Assembly: GCF_017873605.1 (NCBI RefSeq) | Contig: NZ_JAGGKI010000004.1 | Coordinates: 1 to 64,000 of the forward strand | Origin: Paenibacillus lactis | Lineage (GTDB): Bacteria; Bacillota; Bacilli; Paenibacillales; Paenibacillaceae | Direction: 5' to 3' | DNA: 64,000 bases | In this document: piece after piece, positions 1-7,276 of the stretch | Numbering within the stretch: the stretch's first letter is position 1 | Layout: each line of letters opens with the position of its first letter | Position numbers and translations under genes: made by a program | The notes under the pieces: generated by a model | What the model was told of the DNA's origin: nothing | Seen by the model: the letters and a program-made list of their open reading frames with translations, nothing else | Databases searched by the model: none

Positions 1-97
1 TACGATTGGGTATATGTCCCCGGTGCGTTTTGAGCAGTGCTATTACGAGTGCATAGCTTAGCTTAGAGGTGTCTACTTTCTTGACAGAAGAGCAATT

Positions 98-532
98 GAG
101 GACTTGCCGCGCCTGCGGAGCTCCTTTTCTCCCACACAAGTCCCTTTTGAGGACTTGCTGCGCCTGCGGAGCTCCCTTTCTCCCGCACAAGTCCCTTTTG
201 AGGACTTGCTGCGCCTGCGGAGCTCCCTTTCACCCGCACAAGTCCCTATTGAGGACTTGCTGCGCCTGCGGAGCTCCTTTTCACCCGCACAAGTCCCTTT
301 TGAGGACTTGCCGCGCCTGCGGAGCTCCCTTTCTCCCGCACAAGTCCCTATTGAGGACTTGCCGCGCCTGCGGAGCTCCCTTTCACCCGCACACGTCCCT
401 TTTGAGGACTTGCTGCGCCTGCGGAGCTCCCTTTCTCCCACACAAGTCCCTTTTGAGGACTTGCTGCGCCTGCGGAGCTCCCTTTCTCCCGCACAAGTCC
501 CTTTTGAGGACTTGCTGCGCCTGCGGAGCTCG
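98..532. repeat. 51-bp tandem repeat array, about 8.5 copies
   Basis: Units begin at 98, 149, 200, 251, 302, 353, 404, 455 and 506, an exact 51-bp period, and the last unit is cut off after about 27 bp. Units differ by single substitutions only, for example tgctgcgcc versus tgccgcgcc and cccttt versus ccctat. Each unit junction carries CAAGTCC, a 7-nt loop and GGACTTG, so one hairpin can form per unit. Because 51 is a multiple of three, several frames stay open through the array and give repetitive pseudo-proteins. These have no plausible ribosome-binding site and are not genes. The function is unknown. Confidence 0.95.
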
Positions 533-579
533 AAACAAGGGTCTGGAACTTCACACCTCTAAAATGATACAAACAAAAA

Positions 580-614
580 CCTCCTCTCGAACGGAACACC
601 CGTTCAAGAGGAGG
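580..614 (-). terminator. Rho-independent terminator at the end of the repeat array
   Basis: CCTCCTCT and AGAGGAGG, then GAACGG and CCGTTC, form a 14-bp stem with one mismatch and a four-base loop. On the minus strand the stem is followed by GTTTTTGTTTG. It could end transcripts reading through from the rhamnosidase gene to its right, about 275 bp upstream on that strand. Confidence 0.6.
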
Positions 615-668
615 CTCTCTAACCAATTATTAAGGTACTAAAGACAATACGGTCAATCAGACTATACA

Positions 669-762
669 ATCATTGAAACTCTACAATTACTGAGACTTTA
701 TCATACTGAGGCTTTGCGATCCCTGAGATTTTACCACTACTGAGCATTCGATCACTGCAAAC
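669..762. repeat. Degenerate 15-17-bp tandem repeat
   Basis: Six successive units share a core like ATnaCTGAGnnTTTnnC. They start near 669, 686, 703, 719, 736 and 751 (attactgagactttatc, atactgaggctttgcg, atccctgagattttacc and so on). Conservation is loose, so this is either an eroded tandem repeat or a low-complexity tract. No gene is seen between 642 and 889. Confidence 0.5.
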
Positions 763-889
763 AATTTCAAATGGTATCCACAAGCTTTAACAACAATCGC
801 AAACATCACGATTCCTAAGCAAACACATCTCAACTCACGAGAATCCTAAGTCTGAAACAGCCGGATGTGTTATCCGATTCCCCGTGACC

Positions 890-3568
890 TTACGACACCT
901 GCAAACGATACTTGTACTGAAAGCTGTACTCCCCAGAGCCGGCTTGGACTACGACATCCTCTTCACCAGCGCTAATCGAAAGGATGCCTGCCGCTTGGCT
1001 TAGCGGCACGCCCCCGCCCTCTGTAATGCTTGCAGGATCGGTTGTACCCGGCAATCGAACCTCAGCCGTCGCATTCGGCGGAATGGTTACCTCCACCTGC
1101 ATAAGGCCGTCGGCCTCCTCCAGCCTCCAGAACGACCGCACTGGCCCGTACATGGTATTGATCGAGCCCTCCGCCCATGTCAGGCCCGGTCCCGGGATAG
1201 GAGCTATTACCATGTGCTTATACCCTGGAGAAGCCTCCACCGTTTGGATGCCGGCCACAGTCCGGTATAACCAATCGCCGATGGCGCCGTATGCATAATG
1301 GTTGAATGAATTCATGTCGCTGCTCCAGAAGCTTCCGTCTTCCTTAATGCCGTCCCAATGCTCCCAGATGGTTGTCGCGCCTTTCGTGACTGGGTACAGC
1401 CAAGATGGAAAATCTTGCTGCAGAAGCAGCTTGTAGGCTGCTTCGTGCATGCCATGTTTGCTTAATGCATGGCTGATGTAAGGCGTGCCGACAAACCCTG
1501 TCGTCAAGTGGAACTTGCTCTCTTCAAGCAGGCGGTGCAGCTTGGCCGCCGCCCGCTTCTCCGCCGGCTCATCCAGCAGATTGAAGAAGATCGCGAGCAC
1601 ATGCGCCGTTTGAGTGGAAGCGGCAAGCCGTCCGGCAGGCGTCACGAATTCCTCCCGGAACGCCTTCACTACATTGCTGCGAAGATCGGCATACTTCCGG
1701 GCGTCATCCTCTTTACCCAGCACAACTGCCGTTTTCTGAAGCAAATCCACCGAATAGGCGTAATAAGCCGAAGCGATAATGTCCCGCTCCGTTGCGCCGA
1801 CATAGTCGCCCGATTTGGCATCAAGCCCCAGCCAATCTCCAAAATGAAACCCCGTATTCCATAAAAACTCCTGCTCGCCCTGCGCTTGAATATATGACAC
1901 CCATTGCTTCATGCTCTCATACTGTCGCTCCAGGATCCGTCCATCGCCGTAGCTGACATAAACCGTCCATGGGCAGATCACGGCGGCATCTCCCCATGCC
2001 GCAGATCCGAACGAATCACCGAGAATATTGGGCACCACGAACGGAACCGCCCCATCCTCCCGCTGATCATGAGCCAAGTCGGACAACCACTTGGTAAAGA
2101 ACGGTGCCGTATTCGACAGGAACGCGGCGGTCCGGATGAACATCTGCGCATCTCCCGTCCAGCCGAGACGTTCATCGCGCTGCGGACAATCCGTCGGGAT
2201 ATCCAGGAAATTCCCCTTCAAGCCCCAGCGGATATTGCTCTGCAGCTGATTGACAAGCGGCTCGGAGCAGCGAAACGTCCCCGTCTCTTCCATATCGGTA
2301 TGAAGAACGACGGCTTCGAACGCCTCCATATCAATGGGTTCCGGGAACCCCGCGAGCCGAACGTACCGGAATCCTTGGAACGTAAACCGCGGGGCATACG
2401 TTTCAGTTCCCTCACCTTTAAGCGTATAAGAAATAGTCTGTTTCGCCGTCCGAAGATTTTCGGTATAAAAATTTCCGTCTGCATCTAGCACCTCGGCATG
2501 CTGCAGCGTCACCAACGTTCCTGCCGGACCCGCAACACGAAACCGGACCCAGCCAACCAAATTCTGTCCGAAATCAAGGACAGTGTCTCCTTCGGGGGTC
2601 GTGACCACTTGTACCGGGCGGATCGTTTCGATCGCACGTACAGGTTCATTGATCTGAGGCTTCAGCATATCGTACCCATGATCAATCACCTCAGCGGCCT
2701 GCCACCCACCGTTTTCATCATCCCCAGTGCTCCATGCGGGTATCTCCAACCGGGCATCGTAGGTTTCCCCATGATAGAGCTCCGACATCAGGATCGGTCC
2801 CGGCGCAGCCATCCAACTGGAATCGGTTCCGATGATCTCCTTCCGGCCATCCTCGTAAACGACGTGAAGCTCAAGCAGAAGCGCGAGCCGGCTCCCGTAG
2901 ATATTGCGACCGCCCTGCCATCCTAAATTGCCTTTATACCAGCCGTTACCCAGCCATGCGCCCATGGCATTATTACCTTGCTTCAGCATTCGGGTTACAT
3001 CAAAGGTTTGCGTCTGGATCGTATGTGTGTAACTCGTCCAACCCGGCGTAAAGTATCTGTCTCCTACCCGCTGTCCGTTCATTTCCAGCTCATACAGCCC
3101 AAGCGAGGTTGCGTACACTCTAGCCTCCTTCACGGCGGCCTCAAGACGAAAGTCTCGCCGCAGCAGCGGCAGTTGAGTCGAATCCTCCGGGATTAGAGAC
3201 AAAGGGGCTGCAATCCATTGACCATCCCATGCATCCCCTTCCAGCTTGCCCATTTCCCAATAGGAGGTTTCCGACCATTCGGAGCATTCCCCTTCTTGAT
3301 CCCAAACCCGCACTCTATAGTAATAGCGCTTACAAGATACTGCCTCGAAATTGCTGAGTTCAACATGAACCGACTGCGCCGAATCCACCTTCCCTGACTT
3401 CCAGCATGGGATCGTAAACTGCTCGTCCTCGGCCACTTCAAGCTCATAAGCCTTTTGCGAGACAGCCCGCTTATCCGATTGCAGCCGCCAGCTTAATCTT
3501 GGATGTCTCTCCCCGATGCCAATCGGATTATGCCAATATTCGCACCGAAGATCCGTCACTTCCAACAT
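890..3568 (-). CDS. alpha-L-rhamnosidase, GH78
   Basis: This 892-residue enzyme is expected to remove terminal alpha-L-rhamnose from rhamnogalacturonan or plant glycosides. The N-terminus (LEVTDLRCEYWHNPIGI) is typical of the Bac_rhamnosid N domain. The (alpha/alpha)6 catalytic barrel carries DCPQRDERLGWTGDAQ near residues 460-475, and a later TTIWEHWDG contains the second conserved acidic residue. A C-terminal beta-sandwich follows. There is no signal peptide, so it probably acts in the cytoplasm on imported oligosaccharides. The leftmost in-frame ATG is 18 nt upstream, but it overlaps GGAGGT. The ATG six codons later lies 7 nt from that site and is preferred. It is divergent from an AraC-family regulator that probably controls it. 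Confidence 0.93.
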   Translation of the reverse strand: MLEVTDLRCEYWHNPIGIGERHPRLSWRLQSDKRAVSQKAYELEVAEDEQFTIPCWKSGKVDSAQSVHVELSNFEAVSCKRYYYRVRVWDQEGECSEWSETSYWEMGKLEGDAWDGQWIAAPLSLIPEDSTQLPLLRRDFRLEAAVKEARVYATSLGLYELEMNGQRVGDRYFTPGWTSYTHTIQTQTFDVTRMLKQGNNAMGAWLGNGWYKGNLGWQGGRNIYGSRLALLLELHVVYEDGRKEIIGTDSSWMAAPGPILMSELYHGETYDARLEIPAWSTGDDENGGWQAAEVIDHGYDMLKPQINEPVRAIETIRPVQVVTTPEGDTVLDFGQNLVGWVRFRVAGPAGTLVTLQHAEVLDADGNFYTENLRTAKQTISYTLKGEGTETYAPRFTFQGFRYVRLAGFPEPIDMEAFEAVVLHTDMEETGTFRCSEPLVNQLQSNIRWGLKGNFLDIPTDCPQRDERLGWTGDAQMFIRTAAFLSNTAPFFTKWLSDLAHDQREDGAVPFVVPNILGDSFGSAAWGDAAVICPWTVYVSYGDGRILERQYESMKQWVSYIQAQGEQEFLWNTGFHFGDWLGLDAKSGDYVGATERDIIASAYYAYSVDLLQKTAVVLGKEDDARKYADLRSNVVKAFREEFVTPAGRLAASTQTAHVLAIFFNLLDEPAEKRAAAKLHRLLEESKFHLTTGFVGTPYISHALSKHGMHEAAYKLLLQQDFPSWLYPVTKGATTIWEHWDGIKEDGSFWSSDMNSFNHYAYGAIGDWLYRTVAGIQTVEASPGYKHMVIAPIPGPGLTWAEGSINTMYGPVRSFWRLEEADGLMQVEVTIPPNATAEVRLPGTTDPASITEGGGVPLSQAAGILSISAGEEDVVVQAGSGEYSFQYKYRLQVS

Positions 3569-3667
3569 GTTCATACCTCCGTTCATGAGTGATGTACGCG
3601 TTTTTGAATGTTTTTTCAGATAAAAGTTTCCTCGTTAGACTCCTCTGCAAGGAGAGGCTCAACTTCC

Positions 3668-3673
3668 ATTATA
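3668..3673 (-). promoter_or_regulatory. Putative -10 box of the rhamnosidase gene
   Basis: A TATAAT lies on the minus strand about 95 bp upstream of the preferred start. No good -35 is evident at 16-18 bp, as would fit a promoter that needs an activator. The divergent AraC gene is the obvious candidate activator. Confidence 0.4.
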
Positions 3674-3702
3674 GGGATTGCTATGTTCAGTATTGATTGT
3701 AA

Positions 3703-3727
3703 AAAGGACATTTAGATGAGGTATAAT
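3703..3727 (+). promoter_or_regulatory. Putative sigma-A promoter of the araC-type gene
   Basis: TATAAT at 3722-3727 is preceded, after about 19 bp, by a TTGTAA-like -35. It lies just upstream of the regulator start. The spacer is long, so the -35 assignment is weak. Confidence 0.35.
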
Positions 3728-3765
3728 GGACATAATTTACGATAATGAATAAGGGGCGACAAGCC

Positions 3766-4668
3766 ATGAAGCGACCGATGGAAACGTACCGCGGAGACTA
3801 TTTTTTCCGGCAGGGTGCCATGGTATTTGTGAATCGGAGCTCGGAAAGCTTCTCGGTTTCTTACCATAATCATGACTTTTTGGAGATTGCCTACATTGCG
3901 GAGGGAGAAGGCTTTCATCACATTGAGGATCAGGTGCAAAAGGTCCGCAAAGGGCAGCTGTTTTTCATCCCGCTCGGCGTGCCTCACGTGTTCAGGCCCA
4001 CCTCCGCTAACGGAAAAACGCTCATTGTCAACAATTGCATCTTCTCGGTCCTTCTCCTGCCGAAGCTGATCGCCTTTGTGTCGGATCCGGGCATTGTCTC
4101 CTTCTTGAAGCAGATGGAGGAGGGGGTTATCGGTCATCTCTCCGTTGCGGACCGAAATGATCGCTTCGAGCAATTATTCGATGCGCTGTATGAGCAGAAT
4201 GCCAGGTCCATGTCCGGCTCCAATGATTACCTGCATGCGCTTCTGCTGCAGCTTATTATCGAATTGAAACGAGCCAAAGCCGAGCTCGAACCTGCCGGAT
4301 CCATGCCGGCAAACGATCATTCCTTTCAGGATGTCCTGCAATACGTGGAGAACCATTATATGAAGGAGCTGACGTTAACGCATCTTGCGCATGCGAGCGG
4401 CTTCAGCGAGCGTCATTTGCAGCGCTTGTTTCTGCAGTATACCGGGATGACATGGCATCATTACCTGCAGACGGTTCGCATCCGTATGAGCCGCAGGCTG
4501 CTGCGCAGCACATCGTCCAAGATCAGTGCCGTTGCCGAGCAGGTCGGATATCAAGACATCCATTCCTTCAACAGGGTATTTAAGCGGCGGATGGGGCTTA
4601 CCCCGGGACAATACCGTAAAGATATTCGTCGCTCCATGGAGACCCGGGGACTGATGGACCCTTTTTAA
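3766..4668 (+). CDS. AraC-family transcriptional regulator with cupin domain
   Basis: A 300-residue regulator. The N-terminal half looks like the AraC cupin sugar-sensing domain, with HNHDFLEIAYIAEGEG and GQLFFIPLGVPHVF. The C-terminal ~100 residues hold two helix-turn-helix motifs (LTHLAHASGFSERHLQRLF and AVAEQVGYQDIHSFNRVFKR) ending in the usual GLTPGQYR signature. The preferred ATG lies 9 nt downstream of AAGGGG, and an in-frame ATG 21 nt further left would overlap that site. Its divergent position suggests it senses rhamnose or a related ligand and activates the rhamnosidase gene. The ligand is inferred from context only. Confidence 0.85.
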   Translation: MKRPMETYRGDYFFRQGAMVFVNRSSESFSVSYHNHDFLEIAYIAEGEGFHHIEDQVQKVRKGQLFFIPLGVPHVFRPTSANGKTLIVNNCIFSVLLLPKLIAFVSDPGIVSFLKQMEEGVIGHLSVADRNDRFEQLFDALYEQNARSMSGSNDYLHALLLQLIIELKRAKAELEPAGSMPANDHSFQDVLQYVENHYMKELTLTHLAHASGFSERHLQRLFLQYTGMTWHHYLQTVRIRMSRRLLRSTSSKISAVAEQVGYQDIHSFNRVFKRRMGLTPGQYRKDIRRSMETRGLMDPF

Positions 4669-4780
4669 ATGGAGTATCTACGTGAAAGCGGTCTTAAAGG
4701 GCTCGCACTCTCCCTGATTTTTTCAACATGGCGACCATGTTTATGTTTCACCGCATCACAATATACGAGCTTATGTCACG

Positions 4781-4834
4781 CAATCAGAGCGGAAAAATGT
4801 CGCCGTGCAATAGGCGTCATTTCCGCTCTGATTG
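4781..4834. other. Large hairpin between convergent genes
   Basis: A 15-bp perfect stem, CAATCAGAGCGGAAA with TTTCCGCTCTGATTG, encloses a smaller CGCC/GGCG hairpin. It sits between the convergent araC-type and NmrA-type genes. Neither strand has an adjacent T-tract, so it is not a textbook terminator. It could be a weak bidirectional terminator or the relic of a small palindromic element. Confidence 0.6.
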
Positions 4835-4929
4835 GGAATGCCTTTTTCTACTCCCCGCGGGATTCGTGGATCTCCCCTTCCTGTTTCAAGATTTGAGGTT
4901 CCCCCGCGTAATTGCCCATCCGTTGAAGG

Positions 4930-5760
4930 TTATCCCGAAGACTCTCCTGCAAAGTAACCCGCATGCTCCCGAGCCCAATCGGTGAACGTTCTGGCAGGTG
5001 TGCCGGTAACCTGCTCCACTGTGAAGTTGACGGTATAGGCCTCGACCGGCGGATGCTTATGCCAATTGATGACGTAGTCAATAATCTCTTCCTCAACGCC
5101 CATCTTTGCCATGCGTGCACGTTCCTCTGCTTCCGTTAGCTGAACGAACCGGATGTCCTTACCAATGACTTTGCTCAGAATGTCCACTTTCTGGGGAACG
5201 GTCAGAACCTCGGGTCCGGTGAGCGAATACGTTTTACCTGCATGACCGTCTCTCGTCAAGGCCGCAGCTGCAACACGACCCACATCTCCTTCATGGACGG
5301 AAGCCTGTAAAGAATCCCCGAATAGATCCCGAACGACGCCTTCCGTTTGAATGGACTCCTTCCAACTAGACACATTGGACATAAAGTCCACCGGCTGCAG
5401 CTGCGTCCACTCCAAGTCGCTTGCTTCAACGGCCTGCTCAATCGTTCCCTTCCTTCCATCCCACAGGATGGTCACGCGCTTTACGCCGGCTTTCTCAGCC
5501 ATCCGTATGATCTCATCCCCTGTCGTAAGCGGAATATAACCTGCCCCGGTCGTTATTAAATGCAGGGCGGTTACGCCACGAAGCGCTGGCGCCAACGTTG
5601 CCGGATCGCTAAGATCACCTGCGAATACTTCAACCTCCGAAGGAAATTTAGCCAAAGCCGGATTCCGGGTCAGCGCTCTTAAGCGGTGCCCTTCGTTCAG
5701 CAGCTCTTGGATAAGTTGACGGCCCACTCTTCCCGTCGCGCCCGTAACTAAAATAGTCAT
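4930..5760 (-). CDS. NmrA-type NAD(P)-binding oxidoreductase
   Basis: A 276-residue atypical short-chain dehydrogenase. It opens with MTILVTGATGRVGRQLI, a Rossmann nucleotide-binding motif, followed by RALTRNP and EVFAGDLSDP as in NmrA/YtfG-type quinone reductases. There is no canonical YxxxK catalytic pair, so it may act as a redox sensor or quinone reductase. The reading frame extends 42 codons further upstream, but GGAGG lies 9 nt before this ATG, which fixes the start. An azoreductase-like flavoprotein gene follows upstream in the same direction with a 79-bp gap, so the two may respond together to quinone or electrophile stress. Confidence 0.8.
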   Translation of the reverse strand: MTILVTGATGRVGRQLIQELLNEGHRLRALTRNPALAKFPSEVEVFAGDLSDPATLAPALRGVTALHLITTGAGYIPLTTGDEIIRMAEKAGVKRVTILWDGRKGTIEQAVEASDLEWTQLQPVDFMSNVSSWKESIQTEGVVRDLFGDSLQASVHEGDVGRVAAAALTRDGHAGKTYSLTGPEVLTVPQKVDILSKVIGKDIRFVQLTEAEERARMAKMGVEEEIIDYVINWHKHPPVEAYTVNFTVEQVTGTPARTFTDWAREHAGYFAGESSG

Positions 5761-5839
5761 TGTAATCCTCCTCTTATATTCGGTTTGAGCACTTATGTGT
5801 GACTCACTCCACCAAAATTCCACCAGCAGCCTGCTCATG

Positions 5840-6460
5840 TTAAAACCGTTTCGCCTCCATGACGACCTTCCGCATTCCCTCTTCAATAAGGGTTGCCCCC
5901 CGGTCGGGGAACTGATGATGTCCTTCGATGATGACGGTCGAAATGTTCGTAATTCCGAAGAAATTCAAATGATTTTTAACGAAACGAACGGCCATTTCGG
6001 ACGGGGCATCCTCCCCATATACACCACCCCGTGCATTCAGCAGCACAGCTTTTTTATCCGACAACAGTCCAACAGGTCCTGCCTCCGTGTATCTGAATGT
6101 TTTACCCGGAAGATGCATGAGGTCCAGGTACGCATGAAGAACGGAAGGCACGCTCAAATTCCACAGCGGGAACGCTATGAGGATTTTGTCAGCGGAAATG
6201 AACTGCTCCAGATGCTTCTCCACAATGGAACGGATATGCTTTTCTTTCCCGCTTAGCTCCTTCCCGGTGGCCGATTTGTAATTAGCCTGGATCATATCCC
6301 AGCCCAGCAGCGGCAGCTCTTGCTCGTGCAAATGAACCTCGACTATCGTGTCCTCCGCATGCGTCTGCTTGTAATACTTCAAAAACGCCTCATACATTTT
6401 GACGCTGACAGACTCCTCCGCCGGACGATCATTTGCTTTGACGAATAATACGGTACTCAT
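5840..6460 (-). CDS. azoR: FMN-dependent NADH:quinone/azo oxidoreductase (AzoR-like)
   Basis: A 206-residue flavodoxin-fold enzyme expected to reduce quinones and azo compounds by two electrons using FMN and NADH. Recognisable features are [13 protein letters not shown] at the start, [20 protein letters not shown] in the FMN-binding middle, and [10 protein letters not shown] near residue 146. Length and motif order fit Bacillus AzoR1/AzoR2. The ATG follows GGAGGG by a normal distance. It lies upstream of the NmrA-type gene on the same strand, and the gap between them is short enough for co-transcription. Confidence 0.87.
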   Translation of the reverse strand: MSTVLFVKANDRPAEESVSVKMYEAFLKYYKQTHAEDTIVEVHLHEQELPLLGWDMIQANYKSATGKELSGKEKHIRSIVEKHLEQFISADKILIAFPLWNLSVPSVLHAYLDLMHLPGKTFRYTEAGPVGLLSDKKAVLLNARGGVYGEDAPSEMAVRFVKNHLNFFGITNISTVIIEGHHQFPDRGATLIEEGMRKVVMEAKRF

Positions 6461-6578
6461 CCCTGTTTCCCTCCGGTATCTAGATTTGTATAAAGAAATC
6501 CTGTGAAGTGCTTATCTCTATTAAATCGAAAAATCCAGAGCGGAACGTCCAGCACGAGTCTAACCCTGGCATACCAAA

Positions 6579-6604
6579 AAGGCCTTATCCGAAGATAAGA
6601 CCTT
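6579..6604 (-). terminator. Terminator of the GAF-kinase/response-regulator operon
   Basis: An 11-bp stem (AAGGTCTTATC with GATAAGGCCTT) is closed by a TTCG tetraloop and followed by T5 on the minus strand, just past the response-regulator stop codon. Confidence 0.9.
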
Positions 6605-6631
6605 GATCTACGACCTTAGTCGTATAAGGAT

Positions 6632-7276
6632 TTATGTCTTGAACCATCCATTTTTGATTGCGTACAGCGCGGCTTGGGTCCGATCCTGGACTTCCATTTT
6701 ACCGAGGATATGCGAAATATGCGTCTTGACCGTCTTCTCGGTAATATGCAATGCAGCCGCAATTTCCTTGTTGCTTCGCCCCATCGTAATTTGCTCCAGC
6801 ACATCCCGCTCGCGGGCAGTCAGGATGTGGATGCCTTTGGCCGCTTCGTCGCCTGTTGCCACATGGGCGATCAGCTGATTCGTCACTTGCGGATGGAGCG
6901 TGCGGTTTCCGTTCATTGCCGCGATGATTGTCTCAACCAGCACCCTAGGCTCGATATCCTTGAGCTGGTACCCGATCGCTCCTGCTTTAATCGCCGGCAG
7001 AACTGAATCACGGTCGGCAAAGCTGGTAAGTATAATGACCTTCATTTTGGGAAAACGGGCCATAATTTGCTTCGTCGCTTCAATCCCGTCCATTTCCGGC
7101 ATTACCAGATCCATCAGAATAACGTCAGGCTGCAGCAGCTCGGCTTTTTCAAGCGCCTCGAGCCCGTTCAGTGCCTGGTCCACGATTTCGATCATGGGCT
7201 GCGTCTGCAGGAAATATCGTAAACCTCTTAATACTACCAGATGATCATCCACGATCAATACCTTTATCTTATTCAT
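6632..7276 (-). CDS. NarL/FixJ-family response regulator
   Basis: A 214-residue regulator. The receiver domain has the acidic pair D10-D11, phospho-acceptor D56 in VILMDLVMPEMDG, and a lysine in GYQLKD. The C-terminal LuxR-type helix-turn-helix includes LTARERDVLEQITMGRSNKE and EKTVKTHISHILGKM. Its start overlaps the end of the upstream histidine-kinase gene by 8 nt, so the two are translationally coupled and almost certainly cognate. The pair resembles Bacillus YhcY/YhcZ and LiaS/DegS-type systems. The target genes are unknown. Confidence 0.92.
   Translation of the reverse strand: MNKIKVLIVDDHLVVLRGLRYFLQTQPMIEIVDQALNGLEALEKAELLQPDVILMDLVMPEMDGIEATKQIMARFPKMKVIILTSFADRDSVLPAIKAGAIGYQLKDIEPRVLVETIIAAMNGNRTLHPQVTNQLIAHVATGDEAAKGIHILTARERDVLEQITMGRSNKEIAAALHITEKTVKTHISHILGKMEVQDRTQAALYAIKNGWFKT

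Noticed and set aside
98..532. CRISPR array
   Set aside because: The 51-bp units abut with no unique spacers, and no cas genes are present.
69..641. Four overlapping open frames across the repeat array, both strands
   Set aside because: They arise because the 51-bp period is a multiple of three. None has a ribosome-binding site, and the encoded peptides are only the translated repeat.
984..3196. Several plus-strand open frames inside the rhamnosidase gene
   Set aside because: They are shadows of a strongly coding minus-strand gene, with no ribosome-binding sites or recognisable products.
4669..4985. Two plus-strand frames after the araC-type gene
   Set aside because: They run through a hairpin region and into the NmrA-type gene, have low-complexity products and no supported start.
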